This document shows, one piece after another, positions 46,905-55,655 of a stretch of 64,000 nucleotides of DNA (position 1 is the first letter of the stretch; every line of letters starts with the position of its first letter). Made by a program: the position numbers and the translations under genes. The stretch comes from Streptomyces glomeratus. GTDB lineage: Bacteria > Actinomycetota > Actinomycetes > Streptomycetales > Streptomycetaceae. The notes under the pieces were generated by a model. That model was not told the DNA's origin, did no database searches, and worked only from the letters and a program-made list of their open reading frames with translations. The DNA lies in assembly GCF_021462825.1 (NCBI RefSeq), contig NZ_JAKEEB010000002.1:124001-188000 (forward strand), given 5' to 3'.

Positions 46905-49055
46905 ATGTCCGGGATCGACGAGGCACCGGGTGGCCCCTGGTCAACGGACGACGCCCTCACGCAGGGCCTGGCGGACACCGTGCGGCGGACCGGGGCCTCC
47001 ATCGGCGCCATCTATCTGGTCGAGGAGGGGGAGCCGGCGCTGCGCCTGGTGGCCATGTGCGGTCTGCCGCTCGAGTTCTCGGCCCCCTGGCGGCGTCTGC
47101 CGCTCACCGCCCCGGTGCCGGTCGCCGACGCGATCCGCGAGGACCGGCTGGTCTGGGTCGGGGGCCAGGAGGACATGGCCCGCCGCTATCCGCGCGTCAC
47201 CGCCGTCCTGCCCTATCGGTTCTCCCTCGCGGCGATCGCCCTGACGGGGGCCCGCCGCTGCTGGGGAGGACTGGTGCTGATGTGGCCCGCGGACCACCCG
47301 CGCAGGGCCACACCCCGCGAACGCAGCCACATCGCCGGCAGCGCCGGCCGCCTGGCCAGGCTCCTGGACGAGGCTCCCCGCCCGCCTACCCTGCCCGACC
47401 AGCCCCGCACCGTCTCCGTCGACACCGAACCCGCGCGCCGGTCCGCCCGGACCACCCCGGCCGCCCCGACCGCCCTGGCCGCCGCCGACTACGCCGAACG
47501 TCTTCCCGAGGGCGCCGCGGCCCTCGACCTGGAGGGCAGGATCACCTTCATCACCGGCACCGCCGCCCGCCTCCTCGGCAGCAGCGCCGACCGGCTGCTG
47601 GGAACCCGGCCCTGGCAGTCGCTGCCCTGGCTCGACAACCCGGTGTACGAGGACCACTACCGCACCGCGGTGATCAGCCGCGCGCCCCTGTCCTACGACG
47701 CCCTGCGCCCGCCCGATCACTGGCTGACCTTCCAGCTCTACCCGGACGCCAGCGGCATCAGCGTCCGTATCACCCCCTCCGGGAAGCAGCCGGTGCCCCA
47801 TGCCGCGCCCCGGCCCACAGCGGTGACCGCGACCGGCCGTCTGTACCAGCTGGTCCATCTGGCCGCCGCGCTCACCGAGACGGTGAGCGTGCGCGACCTC
47901 GTCGACCTGCTCGCCGGCCAGATCCTGCCCGCGTTCCGCGCCCAGGGCCTGGTCCTGTCCGTCGCGGACGCGGGCCGGCTGAGGATCACCGGCCACTACG
48001 GCTACCCGGCCGAGGCCGTGGAACGTCTCGACGGGCTGCCGCTGGACACCGGCCTCACCCCGGTCGGGCATAGCCTGGTCACCGGCACCTCCGCGTTCTT
48101 CTCCGGCCCCGAAGAACTGGCGCGCAGCTATCCCCGGGCGCCCTGGATGAGCGGCAAGGAGGCCTGGGCCTTCCTTCCCCTGGTCATCACGGGACGGCCG
48201 GTGGGCTGCTGCGTCGTGTCCTACGACCGCCCCCATGTCTTCACCGCCGACGAGCGGGCCGTCCTCACCTCACTGGCCGGTCTCATCGCCCAGGCGCTGG
48301 ACCGTGCCCGGCTCTACGACGCCCAGCATCAGCTGGTGCACGGCCTGCAAGAGGCGCTGCTGCCCCGGGCCCTGCCCGCCGTCGCCGGCCTCGACGTGGC
48401 CGCCCGCTATCTGCCCGCCAGCCACGGCATCGACGTCGGCGGCGACTTCTACGACCTGCTGCGTCTCGACGGCACCACCGCGGCCGCGGTCATCGGCGAT
48501 GTCGAGGGGCACAGCATCGCCGCGGCCGCGCTGATGGGCCAGGTCCGCACCGCCATCCATGCGCACGCGACCGCGGGCGGGTCACCGGACCAGGTGCTGG
48601 CCCGCACCAACCGGCTGCTGTCCGACCTGGATTCGGACCTGCTCGTCACCTGTCTCTACGTCCATCTCGACCTGGCCCGCCGGGAAGTCGCCCTGGCCAG
48701 CGCCGGCCACGTTCCGCCGCTGCTGTGCCGGGGCCTCCGGCGCGCCGAGGTCCTGGAGGTCGATCCCGGGCCGCTGCTCGGCATCGACGTGGGCGCCCGC
48801 TACCCCGTCGCCCGTGTGCCGCTTGACCCGGGCGCCGTCCTGGCCCTCTACACCGACGGCCTCGTGGAAGTCCCCGGCAACAACATCGACCACAGCACCG
48901 GGGAACTCGTCGAGTACCTGGCCTCCGCCCACGACCACGATCTGGAGGACCTGATCGAAGGTCTCGTGCACTGCACCTGGCCCACCGGCCGGCACACCGA
49001 CGACATCGCCGTTCTGCTGCTGCGCACCCTGCGGGAGGCCCCTGCTCCGGGCTGA
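46905..49055 (+). CDS. GAF-PAS-GAF-PP2C (SpoIIE-type) phosphatase, RsbU-like
   Basis: 716 residues from ATG 46905, with GGAGGA four bases upstream; longer open frame upstream is not used. GAF domain (about 15-150), PAS domain (about 190-290, ALDLEGRITFITGTAARLLG), second GAF (about 305-465), then a SpoIIE-type PP2C domain with VGGDFYDLL, VIGDVEGHSIAAA, LYTDGLVE and TDDIAVLLL, which hold the metal-binding aspartates. It probably dephosphorylates an anti-sigma-factor antagonist in response to a small molecule or redox cue. No kinase or antagonist gene is adjacent. Cytoplasmic. Confidence 0.92.
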   Translation: MSGIDEAPGGPWSTDDALTQGLADTVRRTGASIGAIYLVEEGEPALRLVAMCGLPLEFSAPWRRLPLTAPVPVADAIREDRLVWVGGQEDMARRYPRVTAVLPYRFSLAAIALTGARRCWGGLVLMWPADHPRRATPRERSHIAGSAGRLARLLDEAPRPPTLPDQPRTVSVDTEPARRSARTTPAAPTALAAADYAERLPEGAAALDLEGRITFITGTAARLLGSSADRLLGTRPWQSLPWLDNPVYEDHYRTAVISRAPLSYDALRPPDHWLTFQLYPDASGISVRITPSGKQPVPHAAPRPTAVTATGRLYQLVHLAAALTETVSVRDLVDLLAGQILPAFRAQGLVLSVADAGRLRITGHYGYPAEAVERLDGLPLDTGLTPVGHSLVTGTSAFFSGPEELARSYPRAPWMSGKEAWAFLPLVITGRPVGCCVVSYDRPHVFTADERAVLTSLAGLIAQALDRARLYDAQHQLVHGLQEALLPRALPAVAGLDVAARYLPASHGIDVGGDFYDLLRLDGTTAAAVIGDVEGHSIAAAALMGQVRTAIHAHATAGGSPDQVLARTNRLLSDLDSDLLVTCLYVHLDLARREVALASAGHVPPLLCRGLRRAEVLEVDPGPLLGIDVGARYPVARVPLDPGAVLALYTDGLVEVPGNNIDHSTGELVEYLASAHDHDLEDLIEGLVHCTWPTGRHTDDIAVLLLRTLREAPAPG

Positions 49056-49107
49056 CGCGTCCTGCCCGCCCGGCCTCCGGCGCGGCGGCTGCCGGCCGAT
49101 GGCGGGC

Positions 49108-50055
49108 TCACTCCTCGTCCGTGTCCACCTCCGGGCGGGTCCGGCCGGCCTCGGGGAGTTCGGCGAGCTGCGACCGGACGTGCAGGACGTCGCCGATGAA
49201 CAGGTCGTAGACGAGCACCCCGACCACTCCGCCGACGAGGGGGCCGACGATGGGGATCCAGAAGTAGTCACTGAACGTCCCCGCGAGGGTGCCGGGCAGC
49301 GCGAGGTCCTGCCAGCCGGCGAGCCAGGTGAACAGGCGGGGGCCGAAGTCCCGGGCGGGGTTGACGGCGTAGCCCGCGTTCGCACCGTACGACATGCCGA
49401 TGGCGGCGACGGCGAGGCCGACCATCAGGGGGCCGAGGTTGGCCTTCACCGCCGTGTTGCGCATATCGACGAGCGCCACGATGAACATGACCAGGAAGGC
49501 CGTGCCGACGATCTGGTCCACGAGCGGGCCCCAGGTGCCGCCGTGGAAGTACGGCGCGGGGAACGTTCCGAAGACGGAGAAGGTGGCGAGGGTGTGCCCG
49601 TTCGTCTTCGGGCCCGTCATGGCCCGGTCGAAGGTGTTGATCGCGTCGTGGTAGACGGCGTACACGAGCGCCGCCCCGGCGAAGGCGCCGGCCAGCTGAG
49701 ACACCATGAACGGAACCACCTTGGGCCAGGGGAATCCGCGGCGCACCGCGAAGGCGAGCGTCACCGCCGGATTGAGGTGTGCCCCGCTGACGCCGCCGGC
49801 CACATAGACGCCGAAGGTCACGGCGAACGCCCAGCCCCAGGCGATGAGGAGCCAGTCACCGGCGCCCAGGAAGAAGGTGGTGGGGCCGACCGTACGGCCC
49901 GATCCCGGCAGCGCGGCCACCGCCATGGCGACCACACCGCATCCGAAGGAGATGAGGACACACGTCCCCAGGAATTCCGCGAGGCATTCGCCGAAGAGAC
50001 CCCCACGGCTCCTGAGCCGGGAGGGTTTTACCAAGGGCGGAATTTCCACGGCCAT
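49108..50055 (-). CDS. Aquaglyceroporin (MIP family, GlpF-like)
   Basis: 315 residues with six transmembrane helices and two half-helices. The first NPA box is SGAHLNPAVT and the second YAVNPARDFGPR. The Asp after the second NPA (NPARD) marks glycerol-permeable aquaglyceroporins, so glycerol or other small uncharged solutes are the likely cargo, along with water. An acidic hydrophilic tail ends the protein. No glpK/glpD neighbours are seen, so it is not part of a glycerol operon here. Confidence 0.93.
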   Translation of the reverse strand: MAVEIPPLVKPSRLRSRGGLFGECLAEFLGTCVLISFGCGVVAMAVAALPGSGRTVGPTTFFLGAGDWLLIAWGWAFAVTFGVYVAGGVSGAHLNPAVTLAFAVRRGFPWPKVVPFMVSQLAGAFAGAALVYAVYHDAINTFDRAMTGPKTNGHTLATFSVFGTFPAPYFHGGTWGPLVDQIVGTAFLVMFIVALVDMRNTAVKANLGPLMVGLAVAAIGMSYGANAGYAVNPARDFGPRLFTWLAGWQDLALPGTLAGTFSDYFWIPIVGPLVGGVVGVLVYDLFIGDVLHVRSQLAELPEAGRTRPEVDTDEE

Positions 50056-50563
50056 GATGGGCCCCCTCAGGGAATGGTCCGGCCCGTGGAGCCCGATGCC
50101 ACCCGTCCGGGCCTGCGTATTCGAATGTGACGGCCTCCGCGTTCACGGAACGCGTGCATACAGCGGGAACACACCGAGTATGACTCACTGATTCATGAAT
50201 TGCCGCCCTGTCCAGCACGATGACCCGTTCGGATGACAGCGGATTGCGTGCGCGGCGGATTCTCCCCAGGGCGCCTGCTTTTCCGGGGTGGCTGCTTTCC
50301 GGTCCGGCTTCGGTTTCGGGGTGGCTTCGGTTCCAGGGCGGCTGCTTTCCGGGGCGGCTGCTTTCCGGGGCGGCTTCCTTCCGGGGCGGCTTCCTTCCGG
50401 GGCGGCTTCCTTCCGGGGCGGCTTCCTTCCGCAAATGGGACGCGGGATCCCCCTGCCGGGAGATCCCCGTCGGCCGGGTCGGCGTCGCATCCCCTTCGGC
50501 CCCCGCCCCTTCGGCACCCCCGCCCTGTGGAACCGGCTCGCGCGTGAGGCAGTCTTTCTCCCC
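50056..50563. other. Divergent intergenic region carrying a tandem repeat array
   Basis: Promoter region for the aquaglyceroporin (left) and the RCK protein (right). An AT-richer part at 50105-50200 is followed by the 16-bp array listed next. The open frame through the array is not taken as coding. Confidence 0.5.
50285..50430. repeat. 16-bp tandem repeat array
   Basis: Four perfect copies of GGGGCGGCTTCCTTCC at 50367, 50383, 50399 and 50415, preceded by diverged copies (GGGGCGGCTGCTTTCC at 50351, and others back to 50285). Confidence 0.92.
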
Positions 50564-52552
50564 GTGGCTAGCGTTCCGCAACACAACGGGCCGGGTGACA
50601 CGGTCGCGCACATGGTGGTGTGCGGGGATGACGGGCTCGCGCACCGGCTGGCCGCCGAGTTGCGCGGGGTGTACGACGAGCAGGTGACTCTCGTCGTGCC
50701 ACCCGCCACCCGGGTCGCCCGGCAGCCGGTGGTGGGACGCGCCCGCGCCTCCGCGCTGCTCGACCGGGTCTCCGCCGCCGTCACGCGCGCGGCGGGCAAC
50801 GGCAACGGCAACGGCGCGGAGGGGCGCGGCACCGGCGCCACCGGCACCCGTATCGCCCGAACACCGGGCGCCGTACGGACGTTGGAGGCCCCGGAAGCCT
50901 CCGAGGCCGTGCTCGCCGAGGCCGGAGTGGAGCGGGCCGCGGCCCTCGCGCTCGTCTATGACGACGACGAGACCAACATCCGCGCCGCGCTCACCGCCCG
51001 CCGCCTCAACCCGCGTCTGCCGCTCGTGCTGCGGCTGTACAACCGGCGGCTGGGGCAGCACATCGAGGCACTTCTCGACCAGGCGGCGGCCCTGGCCTCC
51101 GGCGGAGGCGATCCGGAGGCCGAGGCGTTCGACGCGTCCACGACCGTCCTGTCCGATGCCGACACCGCCGCGCCCGCGCTGGCGGCGACCGCCGTGGCCG
51201 GCACCACCAAGGTCGTCCAGACCGACGGACTGATGCTGCGGGCCGTGGAACGCCCGCCGCCGGGCCCCGGCGAGGTCGCCGACCCCGGACTGTGCACCCT
51301 GGCCCTGCTGTCGGCGACGGCGAGCGACCCCGCCGGCGCCGACGGCTCCGAAGGCAGCGGAGCGCAGGGGCCACAACTCCTGCCCGACGAAAGCGCGGTC
51401 GCCGCGGCCACCGGACGTGGCACGGTCGTCCTGGAGACCGTCTCGTACGCGGGTCCCCCACTGCCCGCCGGGCGCAGTGTCGTCCCCCTGGGCTCGTTGC
51501 TGTCGCGACGGCTGCGCTGGTCCTTCGCGGGACTCGTGGGCTGTGTCGTCGCACTGGCGGTCGCGTCGATGGCGGTCACCGGGGAACACCCCCTGCGTGC
51601 CACGTACTTGACGCTGCTCGACCTGTTCGCGATCAACAACCCGGCCATCGGGGAGCCCGCCGGGCGGCAGATCCTGCAACTGCTGTCCGGTCTCTTGGGG
51701 TTGCTGCTGCTGCCCGTGCTGCTGGCGGCCGTCCTCGAGGCGCTCGGCACCTTCCGCAGCGGGACCGCGCTGCGCAAGCCGCCGCGCGGGCTGTCCGGCC
51801 ATGTGGTGCTGCTCGGCGTCGGCAAGATCGGCACCCGGGTGCTCACGCGGCTGCGGGAGCTGAAGATCCCCGTGGTGTGCGTGGAGGGCGATCCGGAGGC
51901 GCGCGGCCTCGCGACGGCCCGGCGGCTGCGGGTGCCGGTCGTGCTCGGCGACGTGACGCAGGAAGGCGTCCTGGAGGCCGCCAAGATCCACCGGGCGCAT
52001 GCGCTGCTCGCGCTCACCAGCGCCGACACCACGAACCTCGAAGCCGTCCTGTACGCGCGCTCCGTACGGCCCGATCTGCGGGTCGTGCTGCGCCTGTACG
52101 ACGACGACTTCGCGACCGCCGTCTACCGCACCCTGCGCGCCGCGCACCCGCACGCTCTGACCCGCAGCCGCAGCGTGTCGCACCTGGCCGCGCCCGCGTT
52201 CGCCGGAGCCATGCTGGGGCGGCAGATCCTGGGGGCGATCCCCGTCGAGCGGCGGGTGCTGCTCTTCGCCGCCGTGGACGTGGCCGGGCATCCGCAACTG
52301 GAGGGGCGGACGGTCGCCCAGGCCTTCCGCGCGGGGGCCTGGCGCGTGCTCGCCCTGGACACCGCGACGCCCGGCGAACGGGCTCAGGCGCCGGACCCCG
52401 GGACGGGCGGTCCGGGCCGCGCCTCGGGGCTGGTCTGGGACCTGCCGCCCACCTATGTCCTGCGCTCCGAGGACCGGGTGGTCCTGGCCGCGACGCGCCG
52501 CGGCCTGGCGGAGCTCCTGGGGCGCAGGCGCGGCGAGGGGGCGGGGGCGTAG
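50564..52552 (+). CDS. Membrane protein with two RCK (TrkA-N) domains
   Basis: 662 residues if GTG 50564 is the start; ATG 50612 (MVVCGDDGLAHRL) is also possible. N-terminal RCK domain: VVCGDDGLAHRLAAEL, with a Gly/Asn-rich insertion (NGNGNGAE). Two hydrophobic helices flank a short loop (about 310-390). The second RCK domain opens VVLLGVGKIGTRVLTRL and includes CVEGDPEA. The TM-loop-TM lacks a K+ filter TVGYG; its loop reads FAINNPAIGEP. This is the CASTOR/POLLUX-like or Trk-regulator layout, so an NAD- or nucleotide-gated ion channel or regulator is likely. Confidence 0.8.
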   Translation: MASVPQHNGPGDTVAHMVVCGDDGLAHRLAAELRGVYDEQVTLVVPPATRVARQPVVGRARASALLDRVSAAVTRAAGNGNGNGAEGRGTGATGTRIARTPGAVRTLEAPEASEAVLAEAGVERAAALALVYDDDETNIRAALTARRLNPRLPLVLRLYNRRLGQHIEALLDQAAALASGGGDPEAEAFDASTTVLSDADTAAPALAATAVAGTTKVVQTDGLMLRAVERPPPGPGEVADPGLCTLALLSATASDPAGADGSEGSGAQGPQLLPDESAVAAATGRGTVVLETVSYAGPPLPAGRSVVPLGSLLSRRLRWSFAGLVGCVVALAVASMAVTGEHPLRATYLTLLDLFAINNPAIGEPAGRQILQLLSGLLGLLLLPVLLAAVLEALGTFRSGTALRKPPRGLSGHVVLLGVGKIGTRVLTRLRELKIPVVCVEGDPEARGLATARRLRVPVVLGDVTQEGVLEAAKIHRAHALLALTSADTTNLEAVLYARSVRPDLRVVLRLYDDDFATAVYRTLRAAHPHALTRSRSVSHLAAPAFAGAMLGRQILGAIPVERRVLLFAAVDVAGHPQLEGRTVAQAFRAGAWRVLALDTATPGERAQAPDPGTGGPGRASGLVWDLPPTYVLRSEDRVVLAATRRGLAELLGRRRGEGAGA

Positions 52553-52615
52553 CCGCCCACGAAGGGAGGCTTCGGCCGACGTGGTCGTGCCTGGTCAGAA
52601 GGTTGCCCCGAAGAG

Positions 52616-52669
52616 TTTTCCACAGGCTGGGGGCCTCGCCCACGCGAGGGGGCGCGGGCCAGGCACTAT
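52616..52669 (+). promoter_or_regulatory. Leaderless promoter with a TTNTCCACAG box
   Basis: TTTTCCACAG (52616-52625), then the palindrome CCTCG-CCCACG-CGAGG, then CACTAT (52664-52669), six bases before the ATG. Confidence 0.5.
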
Positions 52670-52675
52670 GGGGCC

Positions 52676-54535
52676 ATGACTGAGAGCAACGGGTCCACCT
52701 CGCCCGAGCGCGGCGAGGACATGCCGGACTGGGAAAAGCGCTTCCGGGCGCCGCGGGTGTCACTGCCGGACTGGGCGGAGGACGCGCCGCACCGCGCGTT
52801 GTTCGTCTCCAACGCCACGGGGACGTACGAGCTGTACGCGTGGGACCGCACCACGGGCGAGCAGCGCCAGGTCACGGACCGGCCGAACGGCACGACGGAC
52901 GGGCTGCTCTCACCGGACGGCGAGTGGATCTGGTGGTTCGACGACACCGACGGCGACGAGTTCGGCATCTGGAGACGCCAGCGGTTCACGCCCGGCGCCT
53001 CCGGCGCCGGCCCGGGGAGTTCCGGCGCGGGTCCCGGAACCGACGAGCCGGCGGCTTTCGGCCTCGAGCCCTCGTACCCGGCCGGGCTCGCGATCGGGCG
53101 GGACGGGCGGACGGCGGTCGTGGGCCGCTCCACCGACGAGGACGGTTCCACGATCCATCTCGTACGGGCCGGTCAGGAACCGGTGGAGATCTACCGGCAC
53201 CGCGAGTCGGCCGGGGTGGGCGGCCTCTCGCACGACAGTGCGCTGATCGCCGTCGAGCACACCGAGCACGGCGACGCGATGCACTCGGCCCTGCGCGTGC
53301 TGCGGCCGGACGGCTCGACGGTGGCGGAGCTGGACGACACGAAGGGCGGCAGGGTCGAGCTGGGCCTGGAGGCGCTGGGCTTCGCACCGGTCGACGGGGA
53401 CACCCGCCTGCTGGTCGGGCACCAGCGGCGCGGCCGGTGGGAGCCGCTGGTGTGGGACGTCGCCTCGGGCGAGGAGACGGACCTGGCGCTGGAGCTGCCG
53501 GGCGACGTGGCCGCGGAGTGGTATCCGGACGGCTCCGCGCTGCTGATCGTGCACAGCTTCGAAGCGCGCAGCGAGCTGCTGCGCTACGACCTGGCGACGC
53601 GCGAGCTGGTGCGGGTGCCGACACCGCCGGGCTCGGTGTCCGGAGCGACGGCGCGCCCCGACGGGACCGTGGAGTACCTGTGGTCCTCGGCGGCCGAGCC
53701 ACCGGTGGTGCGGTCGACGTCGGGCAGGGTCGTGCTGGATCCGCCCGGGATGAAGTCGCCGGGGTCGGTGCCGGTCGAGGACGTGTGGGTGGAGGGCCCG
53801 GGCGGCCGCATCCACGCACTGGTGCAGAAGCCGGCCGGAGCGACCGGGCCACTGCCGACGGTGTTCGACATCCACGGCGGCCCCACCTGGCACGACAGCG
53901 ACTCGTTCGCGGCGGGCCCGGCCGCCTGGGTGGACCACGGGTACGCCGTGGTGCGGGTCAACTACCGGGGTTCGACGGGGTACGGACGCGAGTGGACGGA
54001 CGCCCTCAAGCACCGTGTCGGTCTGATCGAGCTGGAGGACATCGCGGCGGTACGGGAGTGGGCGGTGTCGTCCGGGCTGGCCGACCCGCAGCGGCTGATC
54101 CTGACCGGCGGCTCCTGGGGCGGGTATCTGACCCTGCTCGGGCTCGGCACCCAGCCGGACGCATGGACCATCGGGATCGCGGCGGTGCCGGTAGCGGACT
54201 ACGTGACGGCGTACCACGACGAGATGGAGACGCTGAAGGCCATGGACCGGACCCTGCTCGGGGGCACGCCCGAGGAGGTGCCGGAGCGGTTCGAGGCGTC
54301 GTCGCCGCTGACCTACGTCGACGCGGTGAAGGCCCCGGTGTACATCTCGGCGGGGGTGAACGACCCGCGCTGCCCGATCCGTCAGGTCGAGAACTATGTG
54401 GACCGGCTTGCCGCGCGGGGGGCGGTGCACGAGGTGTACCGGTACGACGCGGGGCACGGCTCCCTGGTGGTGGACGAGCGGATCAAGCAGGTGCGGCTCG
54501 AGCTGGACTTCGCGGAGCGTCATCTGGGGAGGTGA
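52676..54535 (+). CDS. Prolyl oligopeptidase family (S9) serine peptidase
   Basis: 619 residues from a leaderless ATG. The N-terminal 370 residues form a beta-propeller (repeated blades such as YAWDRTTGEQRQV and LLSPDGEWIWWF). The C-terminal alpha/beta hydrolase carries FDIHGGP, the nucleophile Ser480 (GGSWGGY), Asp563 (NDPRCP) and His594 (AGHGS). There is no signal peptide, so it is cytoplasmic. It is the S9C/acylaminoacyl-peptidase type that cleaves short peptides. Confidence 0.93.
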   Translation: MTESNGSTSPERGEDMPDWEKRFRAPRVSLPDWAEDAPHRALFVSNATGTYELYAWDRTTGEQRQVTDRPNGTTDGLLSPDGEWIWWFDDTDGDEFGIWRRQRFTPGASGAGPGSSGAGPGTDEPAAFGLEPSYPAGLAIGRDGRTAVVGRSTDEDGSTIHLVRAGQEPVEIYRHRESAGVGGLSHDSALIAVEHTEHGDAMHSALRVLRPDGSTVAELDDTKGGRVELGLEALGFAPVDGDTRLLVGHQRRGRWEPLVWDVASGEETDLALELPGDVAAEWYPDGSALLIVHSFEARSELLRYDLATRELVRVPTPPGSVSGATARPDGTVEYLWSSAAEPPVVRSTSGRVVLDPPGMKSPGSVPVEDVWVEGPGGRIHALVQKPAGATGPLPTVFDIHGGPTWHDSDSFAAGPAAWVDHGYAVVRVNYRGSTGYGREWTDALKHRVGLIELEDIAAVREWAVSSGLADPQRLILTGGSWGGYLTLLGLGTQPDAWTIGIAAVPVADYVTAYHDEMETLKAMDRTLLGGTPEEVPERFEASSPLTYVDAVKAPVYISAGVNDPRCPIRQVENYVDRLAARGAVHEVYRYDAGHGSLVVDERIKQVRLELDFAERHLGR

Positions 54536-54679
54536 GCGAAGCCCGCGTACGGCGGGCGGGGCGGTCCGCCGGGTGCGCCCGGCACCCGGGCGGTCAGCCC
54601 GCCCGGGCCTCCGGGCACAGCGATCGGCTCGCGGCGGTCAGCTCGCGGCGGTGGGCTCGGGGTGGTGGGCTCGCGGCGG

Positions 54680-55498
54680 TCAGCTCGCGGCGGCCCCGGA
54701 CTCGCTCGCCGCGGCGGCCTTCTCGTTCCGGGCCGCCTCCGCCGGGGCCTGGGCGACCAGGCCCAGTTCCGCGTCCCGCGCGTACTCCACCTCGCGCCGC
54801 AGCAGACGGAACCACATGAAGACGGTGAAGCCCGCGAAGACGAACCACTCGCCCGTGTAACCCAGGTTCTGGAACGCCTTCAGATCCAGCCCGGTCCCCT
54901 GAGGGGCCGTCGCCGGTACCGCCTTCATCCCGCTGTCGGCCTTGTCGAGCGTGACCCAGGCGTCGTACACGCGGTACGGCACCAGGTTCACCAGCGATGC
55001 GGAGCTGATCGCCGCGGTCTGATCGGGCGCGAGCCCCCCGCTCGCTCCCGCCCCCGGGTTCTCCGACGCCTGCAGCGCGCCGGTGACCGTGACGTCGCCG
55101 GCCGGCGCGGCCGGCGCCTTCGCGGTATCCGCGTCACCCGGCAGCCAGCCCCGCACGACCGGCAGGGCCTTGCCCTCGTCGGTCCGCAGCATGGTGAGCA
55201 CGTAGAACCCGCGTTTGCCGTCCAGTTCCCGGTCCGGCACCAGCAACTGCTTCCCGTACCGTCCGGTGGCCGTGGCCCGCCTCCCGGACGTGTTCTTGTC
55301 GACCGGCAGCAGCTCCCGAAGCGGCCGGGCCGCCTCCTTGCGGTCCGCCGTGGCCTGCTCGCGCACCGCCTGCTGCTCGTGCAACCGGGACTCGAACCGG
55401 CTCAGCTGCCATGACCCCATGAAGACGCAGAAGGGGATGGCCAGCAGCACGAAGACGTTGATCCCCCACCAGCGGGGCGTCAGCAGAAACCGGTACAC
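54680..55498 (-). CDS. SURF1 family protein
   Basis: 272 residues from GTG 55498 (VYRFLLTPRWWGINV). Two transmembrane helices, one near the N-terminus (about 12-33) and one near the C-terminus (about 230-250), enclose an extracytoplasmic domain. GSWQLSRFE and LPVVRGWLPG are SURF1 family landmarks. SURF1 assists heme insertion into cytochrome c oxidase, so it probably serves the aa3 oxidase, although no cox genes are in the window. Confidence 0.92.
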   Translation of the reverse strand: MYRFLLTPRWWGINVFVLLAIPFCVFMGSWQLSRFESRLHEQQAVREQATADRKEAARPLRELLPVDKNTSGRRATATGRYGKQLLVPDRELDGKRGFYVLTMLRTDEGKALPVVRGWLPGDADTAKAPAAPAGDVTVTGALQASENPGAGASGGLAPDQTAAISSASLVNLVPYRVYDAWVTLDKADSGMKAVPATAPQGTGLDLKAFQNLGYTGEWFVFAGFTVFMWFRLLRREVEYARDAELGLVAQAPAEAARNEKAAAASESGAAAS

Positions 55499-55655
55499 GC
55501 CCTCAACGGTACGGTGCCGCCCCCGCGGACCCGCCCGTGGGGCCCGGCGGAAGGTGGGGGTGCGCACCCCCACCTTCCGGAGGGCGGGCGGCCACGGCCT
55601 CCCCGTGCGAAGCGCGGACAGGTGCGCCCGCCGCAACGCGAGCCGGGAGCACGGT

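Noticed and set aside
50285..50430. CRISPR array
   Set aside because: Contiguous 16-bp units without spacers and no cas genes; the same applies to the arrays at 10625 and 63671.
50288..50563. Coding N-terminus made of tandem repeats for the RCK protein
   Set aside because: 16-bp repeats shift the frame every unit and no ribosome-binding site is present.
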